Positions 1 to 11,360 of a stretch of 64,000 nucleotides of DNA are shown one piece after another. The translations under genes were made by a program, and so were the position numbers. The notes under the pieces were generated by a model. The model saw nothing but the letters and a program-made list of their open reading frames with translations. It was not told the DNA's origin and did not search any database. This DNA comes from Coxiella-like endosymbiont. GTDB taxonomy: Bacteria > Pseudomonadota > Gammaproteobacteria > Coxiellales > Coxiellaceae. Each line of letters begins with the position of its first letter. The first letter of the stretch is position 1. Location of the stretch: contig NZ_CP084737.1 of NCBI RefSeq assembly GCF_024730665.1, positions 933,158 through 997,157 of the forward strand, read 5' to 3'.

Positions 1-881
1 TTTTACAAGAAGTTATGCTTGGAAATGGTGTTGGCCCTAAAAAAGATCATGTCTTGCTAAAGTTAGATCATTTAGGAAAAAAGGTACTACATGAGCGATT
101 GCCGGGGATTGCTGAATTATCGGCTAAGTTTGCAAATGTAGATATCACCAAAGAACCCATTCCTGTATTGCCCACTTGCCACTATATGATGGGTGGTATT
201 CCAACAACTATTAATGGGCAAGCGTTAACCGTGGATGAAAACGGCAATGATCAAATTGTAGAAGGCATGTTTTCGGCTGGGGAATGTGCTTGTGTCTCTG
301 TGCATGGTGCTAATCGACTTGGTACGAATTCCTTACTAGATTTAGTGGTTTTTGGTCGTGCTATAGGACTGCTTTTGCAAGAAGCGCTTAAATTTGAATT
401 GACCCACCGTGCTGAAAATCCGGATGATATCGGTGCTGCTATCGCACGTATACAGCAGTTAGAAAAGCCAGAAAACGATGAAAATTCGGCAATCATTAAA
501 CATGAAATGGCAAAAGTTATGTCCGAAGATTTTGGTGTTTTTCGGGATGAAACACAAATGGAACAAGGATTAAAACGGCTGGAAAAATTAAAAGAACGAT
601 TGCAACGCGTGAAATTAATGGATACCAGTCGTACGTTTAATAACGCTCGAGTAGAAGCACTTGAACTGGATAATTTGATGGAAGTGGCTTATGCGACGGC
701 TATTTCTGCGCGACAACGCACTGAAAGTCGCGGCGCACATTCTCGTTATGATTACAGAGAGCGTGACGATATGAATTGGTTAAAGCATACTATCTATTTT
801 CGTGACGGGCGCATCGCCTATCGTCCGGTCAATATGAAACCCAAAGGAATAGATCCGTTTCTACCTAAACCGAGAGATTAA
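1..881 (+). CDS. sdhA: Succinate dehydrogenase flavoprotein subunit, C-terminal half (5' end outside window)
   Basis: SdhA oxidises succinate to fumarate and passes electrons to the SdhB iron-sulfur clusters at the inner membrane. Only the last 292 or so codons of a protein normally near 590 residues are present, and the frame is open to the window edge. Visible hallmarks are CHYMMGG (substrate-binding His), the HGANRLGTNSLLD segment with its catalytic-site Arg near base 320, and the C-terminal RTESRGAHSRYDY block near the FAD. No internal damage is seen. sdhB begins 4 bases after the stop, so the two are an operon. Identity is certain; the missing 5' part cannot be judged. Confidence 0.97.
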   Translation, partial: LQEVMLGNGVGPKKDHVLLKLDHLGKKVLHERLPGIAELSAKFANVDITKEPIPVLPTCHYMMGGIPTTINGQALTVDENGNDQIVEGMFSAGECACVSVHGANRLGTNSLLDLVVFGRAIGLLLQEALKFELTHRAENPDDIGAAIARIQQLEKPENDENSAIIKHEMAKVMSEDFGVFRDETQMEQGLKRLEKLKERLQRVKLMDTSRTFNNARVEALELDNLMEVAYATAISARQRTESRGAHSRYDYRERDDMNWLKHTIYFRDGRIAYRPVNMKPKGIDPFLPKPRD

Positions 882-885
882 TGGC

Positions 886-1614
886 ATGAGTGTTAAGAAA
901 CGAGTTATGACTTTTTCAATAATGCGCTTCAATCCGGAAACTGATAAAAAACCTTATATGCAGGATTTTAAATTAGATCTCTCTACAATTCTCGGCAAAA
1001 TGTTATTAAATGCGTTGGAAACCATCCGTGAAAAACACCCTGACATCGGATTGCGTCGTTCTTGCGGCGAAGGTGTTTGTGGATCTGATGCTATGAATAT
1101 TAATGGTCAAAATGGTTTAGCATGCGTGACGCAATTAAAAGACTTACCAGATTGCGTTGTTGTGCGGCCGTTGCCCAGTTTTCCGATTATTCGTGATTTA
1201 ATTGTGGATATGGAGCAATTCTATGTACAATATAAAAAGATAAAACCATATCTTTTAAATAATCAAGAACCACCACTAAAAGAACGATTACAATCACCTG
1301 CTGATCGTGCAAAATTAGATGGATTGTATGAGTGCGTTTTATGCGCGTGTTGCTCTTCTTCATGCCCATCCTATTGGTGGAATCCCGATAAATTTATCGG
1401 ACCGGCTGGTTTATTGTGGTCATATCGTTTTATTGCTGATAGTCGTGATACAAAAACAAGAGAACGATTAGACTCTATGAAAGATCCTTACAGCGTTTTT
1501 CGTTGCCGTACTATTATGAATTGCGCGACTGTTTGTCCAAAAGGTCTTAACCCAACAGAAGCGATTCGTAAAATTCGGACTCAGATGCTGCGTGAACCAG
1601 AGAGTGTGGATTAA
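886..1614 (+). CDS. sdhB: Succinate dehydrogenase iron-sulfur subunit
   Basis: SdhB carries electrons from SdhA to ubiquinone through three Fe-S clusters. The 242-residue protein is full length. The plant-type ferredoxin domain has SCGEGVCGSDAM and a downstream cysteine (GLACVTQL) as 2Fe-2S ligands. The C-terminal half has CVLCACCSSSCP and CRTIMNCATVCPKGLNP for the 4Fe-4S and 3Fe-4S clusters. The extra cysteine in CACCSSSC is natural variation. The start at 886 lies just after the sdhA stop; ATG at 907 is a weaker alternative. It leads directly into sucA. Confidence 0.97.
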   Translation: MSVKKRVMTFSIMRFNPETDKKPYMQDFKLDLSTILGKMLLNALETIREKHPDIGLRRSCGEGVCGSDAMNINGQNGLACVTQLKDLPDCVVVRPLPSFPIIRDLIVDMEQFYVQYKKIKPYLLNNQEPPLKERLQSPADRAKLDGLYECVLCACCSSSCPSYWWNPDKFIGPAGLLWSYRFIADSRDTKTRERLDSMKDPYSVFRCRTIMNCATVCPKGLNPTEAIRKIRTQMLREPESVD

Positions 1615-1627
1615 CTAAATCAAACCT

Positions 1628-4435
1628 ATGCAAAAATCAACCTCAATGGAACAGTTTCAACAAACTTCATATCTGGCAGATAGCAACGCCGGCTATGTCG
1701 AAGCTCTTTACGAGAATTTCCTTAAAGATCCTAATAATGTTAATGAAGAATGGCGGCATTATTTTCAATCGTTATCTAATGGCATGCTAATGGGCAACAT
1801 TCCGCATTCGATTATTCGGGAGCAATTTCGAGAATTAGCTCCCCAATCACACACTGTAATGCCACTAGTCACACCTTCTCCAAAACAGATCAGTATTAGT
1901 TTACTAATTGAAGCTTACCGTCTCTTCGGTCATTTGAGCGCAAAAATAAATCCCTTAGATGATGATCGACCGATTGATTCTCGTTTAGAACTTAGCAATT
2001 ACGGCTTATCAGAATCCGATTTCGATAAAATATTCTTAACCGATGGCTTAATGGATAAGCCACAAGCTACCTTAAAGGAAATTTATACATGCTTACGAGA
2101 AATTTATTGTGGTTCTATTGGTGTGCAATACAGTACGATTTTGAACGAGCGTGAACGTCATTGGTTACGAGATTATATGGAACGTCGATTGCCATTGCTT
2201 AAATTTAATAAAGAAACTAAACAAAATATTCTGCAACAACTGATCGCAGCTGAAACGCTGGAAAAATATTTGGATACTAAATACGTTGCACAAGTGCGTT
2301 ATTCTTTGGAAGGCGGTGATAGTTTGATTCCGTTGCTCGATGAGCTAATCAAACGCGCACGATATCAAAAGTTGCGAGAAATCATTATTTGTATGGCGCA
2401 TCGAGGACGTATCAATGTATTGTTAAATATTATGGGCCAATCAGCTGAAGAATTATTTCAGGAATTCGAAGGTAAAAAAGACTACGGTTTAATGTCTGGA
2501 GACGTAAAATATCACCAAGGTTATTCGCGAGATATAAAAACCGATTCAGGTTCTGTTCATCTGTCTTTAGCGTTTAACCCTTCTCATCTGGAATTTATTG
2601 GTCCTGTAGCAATGGGTTCTGTGCGTGCACGGCAGGAAAGACAAAATGGACAAAATCGCGATTATGCCATGCTGGTCATGATTCATGGTGATGCTTCTTT
2701 TTCTGGAGAAGGAATTGTAATGGAAGCACTTAATATGTCTCAGACACGTGCTTATTACATTGGTGGTACTATTCATATTATCTTAAATAATCAAGTAGGC
2801 TTTACAACAAGCAACCTGAACGATTCACGTTCATCAATGTATTGCTCTGACATCGCAAAAATGCTGGATTCACCTATATTTCACGTGAATGGAGATGATC
2901 CTGAAGCTGTGGTTGTTGTGACGCAATTGGCGCTTGATTATCGAATGACTTTTTATAAAGATGTATTTATCGATCTCGTTTGTTACCGTCGTCATGGTCA
3001 TCAGGAAGTGGACGATCCTGTCCCCACACAACCATTGATGTATAAAGTCATCCATGAGCATCCTACCACTCGCGTGTTATATGCTGAATCGCTGATTAGT
3101 CAAAAAATCTGTACAGCCGAAGAAATCGATCAGTGGATAGAAAATTATCGCAATCGTCTCGATCAAGGACGCCAAATGCTGGAAACCTTTTCAGAAGGAT
3201 TGTCTGCACATTATACCGCCAACTGGACGACTTTTGTAGGACAAGAATGGAGCACCATTGTTAGTACAATGGTCTCTTTAAAAAATTACAAACCATCGGA
3301 AAAAGTTTTTTACTTTGCCCGAGAGTATAAATCCTCACCATAAAATTGCTAAGTTGTATCAGAAACGCCTTGAAATGATCGCAGGCAAGACACCGATAGA
3401 CTGGGGGTGTGCTGAGATGATGGCTTATGCAACTTTATTGAAAGAAGGTTATTCAGTGCGTCTTGTTGGGCAAGATTCTCGTCGAGGTACGTTTTTTCAT
3501 CGTCACGCTACCATATTCGATCAGCAAACTGGAAAAGAATATGTACCTTTAAAATATTTAGACAATAATCAGGCAAAATTTCACAACTATGATTCGCTGT
3601 TGTGTGAAAATGGTGCTTTAGGATTTGAGTATGGTTATTCAACTTCAGCTCCCAATGCACTCATTATTTGGGAAGCGCAGTTTGGTGATTTTGCTAATGT
3701 AGCTCAAGTTATTATCGATCAATTTATTAGTTCAGGATGTCAAAAATGGAATCGTTTATCAGGATTAGTTATGTTTTTGCCGCACGGTTACGAAGGTAAA
3801 GGCCCAGAACATTCATCCGCCCGTTTAGAGCGCTATTTGCAGCTATGTGCGCAAAATAATATGCAAGTTTGTATACCTACAACACCCGCGCAGATTTTTC
3901 ATCTGTTGCGACGTCAGGTACTGCGTCCTTATCGCAAGCCATTAATTGTAATGACGCCGAAAAGTATGTTACGTAATAAATTAGCTATATCGTCATTAGA
4001 GGATTTAGCGCACGGTCAATTAAAATTATTAATTTCAGAAATTGACAAACACAATGCAAAAAAATTAAACGTATTGTTTTATGCAGTGGTAAGGTGTATT
4101 ACGATTTACTGATCCGACGTCGCGAGCATAAGCAAAATCACATTGCTCTAATTCGCATCGAACAACTCTATCCATTTCCTTATGATCAGTTGAAGGAAGA
4201 ATTTAAAAAATATTCAAATGCAAAACAGGTTATCTGGTGTCAGGAAGAACCTAAAAATCAAGGAGCCTGGTTTTGCACGTGCCGCCGATTAGCGAAGTGC
4301 ATTCGAGAGGATCAGACATTAGAATACGTAGGACGACCCGCTTCAGCAGCGCCGGCGTCAGGATATTCAGCGATGTTCTTAAAATTGCAAAAGCAAGTGA
4401 TTAATCGAGCTTTAGGTCTTGAAGAGGAAATTTAA
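1628..4435 (+). CDS. sucA: 2-oxoglutarate dehydrogenase E1, interrupted by two frame slips
   Basis: SucA is the thiamine-diphosphate E1 of the 2-oxoglutarate dehydrogenase complex, converting 2-oxoglutarate to a succinyl group on SucB. Three open segments (1628-3343, about 3315-4112, about 4094-4435) join into about 935 residues, the family's usual length. The ThDP region shows GDASFSGEG followed by ILNNQVGFTTS; the C-terminal part has WGCAEMMAYATLL and RGTFFHRH. The first break, near 3305-3315, lies in a T run and needs one base removed (or two added); the second, in TTTT at about 4077, needs one added. Coding signal continues across both. The gene abuts sucB. Identity is sure; whether the breaks are real is not. 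Confidence 0.9.
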
Positions 4436-5610
4436 ATGGCGATTGAAATTAAAGTGCCCATTCTCCCAGAATCAGTTAGTGATGCTACAGTAGCTAAATG
4501 GTATAAGAAAGAAGGTGATTCTGTAGCCCGTGATGAAAATCTTGTTGATCTGGAGACAGATAAGATCATGCTCGAAGTACTTGCCCCAAAAGATGGTATT
4601 ATTGAGGACATTGAAGTTAAAGAAGGCGAAGTCGTTAAAACTAACCAGTTGTTGGCTTTATTAAAAGAAAAAGAAGCAGATTTAAGCAAAGTACACATTA
4701 CAGAAAAAGAAGAAATAAAAAAAGAAAAAAAGTAAAAATTGAAAACACACTCAGTCCGACCGTTCGTCGATTAGTATCTGAAAAAGGAATTGATGCCACC
4801 GAAATTGAAGGAAGCGGAAAAGACGGACGCCTTACCAAAAAGGATGTGGAAAATTATTTAGAGATACAAAAAGAAAAACCGGTTGAAAAAAGAGTCCCTG
4901 TGGTTGGTGAAAGAACAGAGAGACGAGTTCCTCTTTCGCGAATTCGACAATGCATTGCGAAACGGCTAGTGCAAGTGCAACATGAAGCAGCGCTACTAAC
5001 GACCTTTAATGAAATTAACATGAAACCAGTAATGAATTTGCGTGAAAAATACCGTAATGAGTTTGAAAGAAAATTTAATGTGCGATTAGGATTAATGTCA
5101 TTTTTTACAAAAGCAGTGATTAAGGCTTTAAAACAATTTCCGATGGTAAATGCTTCTATCGATGGAAACGATATTGTTTATCACGATTATTACGACATTG
5201 GTATTGCCATTGGGACAAAACGTGGATTAGTTGTGCCTATCCTTAAAAACGCGGAAAATATGAGTATGGCGGAGATTGAGGAACAGATTCGTGAATTTGC
5301 GTCACGTGCTCAAAAAGGGCATTTAAATATTGATGAATTAACTGGTGGTACATTTAGTATAACTAATGGAGGTACCTATGGTTCATTATTATCAACACCA
5401 ATTATTAATCCGCCACAAACAGCCATTTTGGGTATGCACAAAATCGTCGATCGTCCTATAGTTGAAAATGGTGAAATTGTCGTTCGGCCGATTATGATGT
5501 TGGCTTTATCTTACGATCATCGGGTGATTGACGGTCGTGAGGCCGTTTTGTTTTTGGTCGCTATTAAAGAAATGTTGGAAGATCCTGCGCGGGTGCTGTT
5601 AGGATTTTAA
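4436..5610 (+). CDS. sucB: 2-oxoglutarate dehydrogenase E2 (succinyltransferase), one frame slip
   Basis: SucB transfers the succinyl group to CoA. The N-terminal lipoyl domain has the modified lysine in ETDKIMLEV near residue 43. A peripheral-subunit-binding segment ([19 protein letters not shown]) follows, then the catalytic domain ending with [13 protein letters not shown], which keeps the catalytic HxxxDG. The frame breaks in the linker at a run of seven A at 4725-4731; adding one A gives a 391-residue protein of normal size. The ATG follows the sucA stop directly. No E3 (lpd) gene lies in this cluster. Confidence 0.92.
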
Positions 5611-5625
5611 ACATCGACTATGGGG

Positions 5626-5650
5626 TTGCCCGGCAAAAAAGGCCGTGCAA
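5626..5650 (+). terminator. Possible stem-loop after sucB
   Basis: Nine-base arms with one mismatch (TTGCCCGGC and GCCGTGCAA) surround an A-rich loop, 15 bases after the sucB stop. No T tract follows, so this could be an RNA-processing or attenuation hairpin rather than a true terminator. The next 120 bases before sucC show no gene. Confidence 0.25.
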
Positions 5651-5771
5651 GATGACACCGTACTAACCCGTTTCTCCACAATCAGAAGCCTCATTCTGAA
5701 TATCGAGTTTTAAAGAAACCAGAGGCCCTGAAACTACAGGATTTTCATATTTTACATATAAGGAGAGAAAA

Positions 5772-6931
5772 ATGAACCTACATGAATATCAATCGAAGTA
5801 TTTTTTAAAAAATATACTATCCCTGTGCCTACAGGAGAAGTAGTGTCTGATCTAGAAGCTGCTATTCATGCAGCCGAAAAGATTGGCGGCGACCGTTGGG
5901 TAGTTAAAGCGCAGGTACATGCCGGTGGTCGGGGAAAAGCAGGCGGTGTGCGTTTAGTAAAAGGGAAAGAAGAATTAAAAGCGGTAGTAAAAGCTTTGTT
6001 GGGTACACGATTAGTGACTGAGCAAACAGACAAACATGGACAACCTGTCAATCAAGTGCTTATTGAACAAACTTCCGATATTGCCCGCGAACTTTATTTG
6101 GGCGCTGTGATTGACCGTGCTTCTCAGCGTGTTATTTTTATGGCTTCAAACGAAGGTGGTGTTGAAATTGAGAAAGTAGCTGAGGAGTCGCCAGAAAAAA
6201 TATTAAAAATTACGATAGATCCTTCTATTGGATTACAGCCTTTCCAGTGCCGTGAGTTGTTTTTTGGCTTACATTTAGATCTTGAGCAAATGCGTTCATT
6301 CACTACTATCGTAATAGGATTGTACCGATTATTTATCGAGCGGGATTTAAGTTTGTTGGAAATTAATCCGTTGGTCGTTATGAGAAGTGGTGAATTCATT
6401 TGTTTAGATGCAAAATTAAATATCGATGACAATGCACTGTATCGTCAAACTGAATTGTGCGAAATGCGTGATATTACCCAGGAAAATGAACATGAAACGT
6501 TAGCACAGCAATTAGGATTAAGCTATATCAAATTGAATGGAGATATTGGTTGCATGGTTAATGGTGCGGGCCTTGCCATGGCCACGATGGATCTCATTAA
6601 ATTATTTGGTGGCAAACCGGCTAATTTTCTTGACGTAGGTGGGAGCACTACGAAAAAACGCGTAACGGAAGCTTTCAAAATCATTGTATCAGATAAAAAT
6701 GTTAAAGGAATTTTGGTTAATATTTTTGGTGGAATTGTCCGATGCGACTTAATTGCAGATGGTATTATTAGTGCTGTGATAGAAGTAGGTATTAATGTAC
6801 CTGTGGTGGTTCGTCTCGAAGGTAATAATGCACAATTAGGTGCGAAAAAACTCACAGATAGCGGTATGAATATTATTGCTGCAAAAGGTTTTGCTGATGC
6901 AGCAAAACAAATCGTGAATCAAGTAAGGTGA
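5772..6931 (+). CDS. sucC: Succinyl-CoA synthetase beta subunit, frame slip near the N-terminus
   Basis: SucC is the nucleotide-binding ATP-grasp subunit of succinyl-CoA synthetase, which couples succinyl-CoA cleavage to ATP or GTP formation. The true start is ATG 5772 ([10 protein letters not shown]), with AAGGAG ahead of it. About 10 codons in, a T6A6 tract at 5801-5812 has lost one base, and the rest reads in another frame from YTIPVPTGE onward. [13 protein letters not shown] (ATP-grasp) and the C-terminal [13 protein letters not shown] are intact. The restored length is 386 residues. sucD starts 7 bases downstream. Confidence 0.92.
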
Positions 6932-6937
6932 TGCGTA

Positions 6938-7822
6938 ATGAGTGTATTGATTAATAAAGAAACGAAAGTCATTTGTCAAGGTTTTACAGGTAAACAGGGA
7001 ACTTTTCATTCAGAACAAGCAATAAAATACGGTACAAAAATAGTCTGCGGAGTTACGCCTGGCCGAGGCAATCAATTGAATTTAGATTTGCCAATATTTA
7101 ATAGCGTCCATGAAGCAGTGGAAAAAACAGGCGCTGATGCTACCGTGATTTTTGTGCCTGCGCCTTTTTGTAAAGATTCTATTCTTGAAGCAACCGATGC
7201 CGGAGTGCAGTTAATTGTTTGTATTACAGAAGGTGTGCCCGTACTCGATATGTTGGAAGTCAAAGCTTATCTCCAGCAACATCCCGGCATTCGTCTCATC
7301 GGTCCGAATTGTCCAGGTATTATTACGCCAGATGAATGCAAAATCGGTATTATGCCTGGTTATATTCATCAACGTGGCAAAGTGGGTATTGTTTCGCGTT
7401 CAGGGACACTAACTTATGAAGCTGTGGATCAAACTACTCAATTAGGCTTTGGTCAAAGTACTTGTATAGGTATCGGTGGTGATCCAATTTCAGGAATGAG
7501 TTTTATTGATGTTTTAGAGCTTTTTGAAAAGGATTTGCAAACAGAGGCGATCGTTATGGTAGGTGAAATTGGTGGAACGGCAGAAGAAGAAGCAGCTGAA
7601 TTTATCAAATCTAATGTGACAAAACCTGTTATTTCTTATATCGCTGGTGTAACAGCTCCGTTGGGTAAGCGTATGGGACATGCAGGGGCGATTATCGCTG
7701 GTGGAAAAGGAGCCGCCGCGGATAAATATGCTGCTTTGGAAGCTGCTGGTGTATTTACCGTAAAATCTCCTGCTGAAATTGGCAATGGAGTTGCAGAAGC
7801 TGTAGGCTGGTCAATTTCTTAA
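6938..7822 (+). CDS. sucD: Succinyl-CoA synthetase alpha subunit
   Basis: SucD binds CoA and carries the phosphohistidine intermediate. The 294-residue protein is uninterrupted. The CoA-binding Rossmann part has [14 protein letters not shown] near residue 16, and the active-site histidine is in [15 protein letters not shown] near residue 245. It forms the last gene of the sdh-suc series. About 220 bases without a recognisable gene follow. Confidence 0.97.
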   Translation: MSVLINKETKVICQGFTGKQGTFHSEQAIKYGTKIVCGVTPGRGNQLNLDLPIFNSVHEAVEKTGADATVIFVPAPFCKDSILEATDAGVQLIVCITEGVPVLDMLEVKAYLQQHPGIRLIGPNCPGIITPDECKIGIMPGYIHQRGKVGIVSRSGTLTYEAVDQTTQLGFGQSTCIGIGGDPISGMSFIDVLELFEKDLQTEAIVMVGEIGGTAEEEAAEFIKSNVTKPVISYIAGVTAPLGKRMGHAGAIIAGGKGAAADKYAALEAAGVFTVKSPAEIGNGVAEAVGWSIS

Positions 7823-8040
7823 AATCATTTGAAATGAAATCGCTACGATCTATTCTGATTTAGAATCGCCTACATGAAATTTTTTATTTTCTTTTTTTCG
7901 ATTTAGCATTATTGACACTAATACTGTTATTGGTGCGGTTTTTTGTGTAAATTTTGTAATCTGGCACTATTTATTTAATCCAGGATGCAATTTTCTCAAT
8001 TAACTGCCCCATTTACTATATTAAAATCTATGCCCTGTTT

Positions 8041-8444
8041 TTAGAAACTCTCAATAATTTCGAGTAATGTATAAACAGTATGAAAATCTGTTGTTATTTC
8101 CATAGCGCATAAAATATGTGATAACCAGGATTTGTTTTCTAAATTTATAGATTTTTGAATGAGTGAGGGGTAATCATAAACGAATTTGGACTCGACTTCA
8201 TAAGATAAACGTTCCCTATTGAGACGGGTGAAAAATGAATGTAGTCTAAAATGGCTTGCAATGAGATGGTTACGCACCTTGATAGAGACGGTAGATATGA
8301 ATTTTTCAGAAAAGCGACGTGGTTGATAGTATTTTAAACTTCGATTGCCAACTAGAAAAAGGATATCAGAAACTTTTTATCTGTTAATTCGCTACACCGG
8401 GGTGCCGCATTTATTTCCTGAGCAGCGTTATACATATTAGTCAT
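8041..8444 (-). CDS. Unknown small protein translationally coupled to map, one frame slip
   Basis: I do not recognise this protein. Its ATG overlaps the map stop as ATGA, which suggests translational coupling. The first 24 codons ([20 protein letters not shown]) run into a TTTTT tract (plus strand, 8374-8378); adding one base lets the frame continue to VGNRSLKYYQPRRFSEKF and on to the stop at 8041, giving about 134 residues. It is rich in aromatic and basic residues, with no clear membrane segment or signal peptide. The long open frame and the coupling argue for a real gene, but a decayed one cannot be excluded. Confidence 0.45.
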
Positions 8445-9226
8445 GTGTTGATTTCCTTAATTTCTTCTCCTTTTCTTAAAGTAAAAACCTCATAGCCACT
8501 GTCAGTCACTGCCAGCGTATGTTCCCATTGAGCAGACAAACGACGATCTTTCGTAACGACAGTCCAACGATCATTAAGCAATTTTACATACCGTTTCCCA
8601 GCGTTAATCATTGGTTCGATCGTAAATGTCATACCCGGCTCCAGAACAATTCCTGTTCCGGGTTTTCCATAATGAAGAACTTGCAGTTCTGGTTCGTGAA
8701 AAACGCTGCCGATACCATGTCCGCAATATTCACGAACGACAGAATAATGATTTTTTTCTGCATGCATCTGAATAGCAGAACCCACGGTTCCTATCTGTAT
8801 CCCAGGCTTAATCATTGAAATCCCGATATAAAGACATTCCTGCGTGATACGAATTAAGCGTTCTGCATGCGAGGGAATTTTACCAACGGCAAACATCTTG
8901 CTGGTATCACCATGATAACCATCTTTGAGTACAGTTACGTCGATGTTGATAATGTCACCTTCCTTTAATTTTTTTTCATTTGGAATACCATGACAGACTA
9001 CCTGATTGACGGAGACACAAATGGACTTGGGAAATCCTTGATAATTGAGTGGTGCAGGAATTGCCTGTTGTATTTCAGTGATATAATTGTGACAAATTGT
9101 GTTCAGCTTGTCAGTTGTGATGCCGGGCTTAATATAAGGTTCGATCATTTCAAGCACTTCAGCTGCTAATCGCCCCGCTATACGCATTTTTTCCAGTTCG
9201 TCTGACGTTTTGATCGATATTTTCAT
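8441..9226 (-). CDS. map: Methionine aminopeptidase, type I
   Basis: Map removes the initiator methionine from new proteins. The 261-residue sequence is intact and keeps all metal ligands: the Asp pair in [19 protein letters not shown], the His in [12 protein letters not shown], Glu in FTIEPMI and Glu in [18 protein letters not shown] carries the substrate-binding His. It is divergent from rpsB, with about 147 bases between them, a common arrangement in gammaproteobacteria. Its stop overlaps a small unknown gene. Confidence 0.96.
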   Translation of the reverse strand: MKISIKTSDELEKMRIAGRLAAEVLEMIEPYIKPGITTDKLNTICHNYITEIQQAIPAPLNYQGFPKSICVSVNQVVCHGIPNEKKLKEGDIINIDVTVLKDGYHGDTSKMFAVGKIPSHAERLIRITQECLYIGISMIKPGIQIGTVGSAIQMHAEKNHYSVVREYCGHGIGSVFHEPELQVLHYGKPGTGIVLEPGMTFTIEPMINAGKRYVKLLNDRWTVVTKDRRLSAQWEHTLAVTDSGYEVFTLRKGEEIKEINT

Positions 9227-9373
9227 GGGGGAAGTATAGCCTTGTTCCTATTCTTCGTCTATGGTATAAACTTTGCAGCGAAATACACACATCTATCAGC
9301 ACATAATTTCGGGTGTCTGCTTAACAGGTCAGGTTATGGGGTAGGTGTAGGTAATATAAACCCGGAGACATTG

Positions 9374-10282
9374 ATGACTACGATAACCATGCGTCAAATG
9401 TTGCAAGCTGGGGTTCATTTTGGGCATCAGACCCAAAACTGGAACCCCAAAATGGAGCCTTATATTTATGGATCTCGTCAAAAGATTCACATTATTAACC
9501 TTGAAGAAACCCTACCGCTTCTTCGTAATGCGCTGGCATTCATAAAAAATATTGCTTTAAACCGAGGAAAAGTGCTGTTTGTAGGAACCAAGTTTGCAGC
9601 GCGTGAGATTGTAAAAGAAGAAGCCACTCGTTGTGCCATGCCTTATGTAGATCACCGTTGGCTTGGTGGCATGTTGACTAATTATAAAACCATTCGCCAA
9701 TCGATTAAGCGTTTAAAAGAACTTGAAGAGCTTGTAGCGAATGAAGACAATCTAATCGGTATAACGAAGAAAGAAATCTTGAATTTAATACGTGAGAAAG
9801 AAAAACTTTCAGCTAATTTATCGGGTATTAAAAACATGGGTGGCTTACCAGATGTATTGTTTGTTGTTGATGTTGGCTATGAGAAAATTGCTATTAAAGA
9901 AGCTAACCGCTTAGGAATTCCCGTCGTTGCAATCGTCGATACAAATGCTAATCCCGATAATATCGATTATGTAATTCCAGGTAATGATGATGCCATTCGC
10001 GCTATTCGCTTTTATTGTAAAGCAGTAGCAGATGCTATTATCGATGCACGAAGCGCTTTGGGATTGAAGAAAGAGGAAGAATCGCAAGAAAAGGAAAAAG
10101 AAAAAGCTAAAGTGAAGACGACTATTAAGAAAATTGTCACTAAAAAAGCCAAAGCTGCGGAAGGACCAACCACTGAAAATGAATTGGAAAAAGCACCGAC
10201 GAAACCAAAAAAATCAACTGTCGAAGCTTTAGAAAAAAGATATAAAACTGGCAGTAAAGAAAGCCATAACCGAAGAAGGTAA
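9374..10282 (+). CDS. rpsB: 30S ribosomal protein S2 with a charged C-terminal extension
   Basis: S2 belongs to the small ribosomal subunit. The open frame starts further upstream, but ATG 9374 gives the conserved start [23 protein letters not shown] lies 8 bases ahead. The S2 core ends near residue 227 and a Lys/Glu-rich tail of about 75 residues follows. The tail stops at 10282 with an arginine-rich end; removing one base near 10233-10245 instead gives an acidic ending that stops near 10307, so the last 20 codons may be out of frame. The core is intact. Confidence 0.95.
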   Translation: MTTITMRQMLQAGVHFGHQTQNWNPKMEPYIYGSRQKIHIINLEETLPLLRNALAFIKNIALNRGKVLFVGTKFAAREIVKEEATRCAMPYVDHRWLGGMLTNYKTIRQSIKRLKELEELVANEDNLIGITKKEILNLIREKEKLSANLSGIKNMGGLPDVLFVVDVGYEKIAIKEANRLGIPVVAIVDTNANPDNIDYVIPGNDDAIRAIRFYCKAVADAIIDARSALGLKKEEESQEKEKEKAKVKTTIKKIVTKKAKAAEGPTTENELEKAPTKPKKSTVEALEKRYKTGSKESHNRRR

Positions 10283-10324
10283 AAATCAAGCGGAGACAGA
10301 AAGCTAAATAGGTATGTTGGGATG

Positions 10325-10437
10325 TATCTCATCCTCTCCACCATCACGCGACTTGACTTAAAAGAGTCCAGAAAAATCGCACTTAGTCATAATCTGGGTT
10401 TCCAGTCAAGTCGCGTGATGGTGGAGAGGATGAGATA
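10325..10437. repeat. Perfect 34-bp inverted repeat between rpsB and tsf
   Basis: Bases 10325-10358 are the exact reverse complement of 10404-10437, separated by 45 bases. The arms begin TATCTCATCC and end GGATGAGATA. An RNA copy would form a very stable hairpin between two co-directional translation genes, where it could attenuate tsf or mark an RNA cleavage site. The terminal TA dinucleotides also suit a small non-autonomous mobile element. No T tract follows, so it is not a standard terminator. Confidence 0.9.
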
Positions 10438-10466
10438 ATCTTAAGTAATTCTACGAGGTACAATTA

Positions 10467-11360
10467 ATGACAACAATTACAGCAGCCATGGTAAAAGAAT
10501 TACGCGACCGTACAAATGCTGCAATTATGGCTTGTAAAAAATCCCTGCAAGAAGCTGATGGTGATTTAAAGAAAGCGATTGATATTTTGCGTAAAGCTGG
10601 TGAAGCAAAAGCAGCTAAATGGGCAGATAAAACAGCTGCAGAAGGTGTTATTGTCATCTCTATTAGTCCTGATCAAAAGAAAGCCTTCATGGCAGAAATC
10701 AATAGTGAAACCGATTTCGTTGCGCGCGATATCAGCTTTATTCGGTTTGCTGAAAGTGTGGCAAAACTTGGATTAGAGAAAAGTATAAAAGATGTGGTTT
10801 CACTATCAGCATTACCAGTGTACTCTCATGCTTCGTTAACCATCGAAGATGCGAGAAAAGAACTCGTCAATAAAATCGGTGAAAATATTCAAATTCGCCG
10901 CGTTGCTTTTTTGTCTTCAGAAAATGGTATGGTGGGACATTATTGCCATGGCAATCGTATTGGTGTTCTAGTTACAATTAATGCTAACAAATCTGCTTTG
11001 GCAAAAAACATTGCTATGCATATTGCAGCTTTCCAGCCACAAGCAATCAGTGCCGATCAGGTACCTACAAAATTTTTAGAGAAAGAGAAAAATAATTTGT
11101 TAGCACAAGCTAAAGAAAGTGGAAAACCTATGAACATTATTGAGAAAATAGTGGCTGGACGACTCAATAAACTATTGAAGGAAGTTAGTTTGGAAGGGCA
11201 GTCATTTTTAAAAGATTCTGAGATTTCCGTTGGCGATTTATTGAAGTCGGAAAAAGTAAAGGTATTTGAATTTATTCGATTTGAGGTTGGCGAAGGAATT
11301 GAAAAAGAAATGCAAGATTTTGCTAGTGAAATGATGGCGCAAGCGCAAGGAAATCATTAA
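10467..11360 (+). CDS. tsf: Translation elongation factor Ts
   Basis: EF-Ts is the nucleotide-exchange factor for EF-Tu. The 297-residue protein is intact. The N-terminal UBA-like module reads [18 protein letters not shown], followed by the conserved [12 protein letters not shown], whose Asp-Phe contacts EF-Tu. Two core subdomains follow at the usual spacing. A CGAGGT ribosome site precedes ATG 10467. The last base of its stop is the first base of the pyrH start. Confidence 0.97.
   Translation: MTTITAAMVKELRDRTNAAIMACKKSLQEADGDLKKAIDILRKAGEAKAAKWADKTAAEGVIVISISPDQKKAFMAEINSETDFVARDISFIRFAESVAKLGLEKSIKDVVSLSALPVYSHASLTIEDARKELVNKIGENIQIRRVAFLSSENGMVGHYCHGNRIGVLVTINANKSALAKNIAMHIAAFQPQAISADQVPTKFLEKEKNNLLAQAKESGKPMNIIEKIVAGRLNKLLKEVSLEGQSFLKDSEISVGDLLKSEKVKVFEFIRFEVGEGIEKEMQDFASEMMAQAQGNH

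Noticed and set aside
9242..9373. 44-codon extension of rpsB
   Set aside because: S2 proteins begin at the MTTITMRQ position with a ribosome site; the extension lies in the map-rpsB promoter region.
10325..10437. Palindrome as an intrinsic terminator of rpsB
   Set aside because: No T tract after the second arm and a 45-base loop; tsf normally needs transcription from rpsB.
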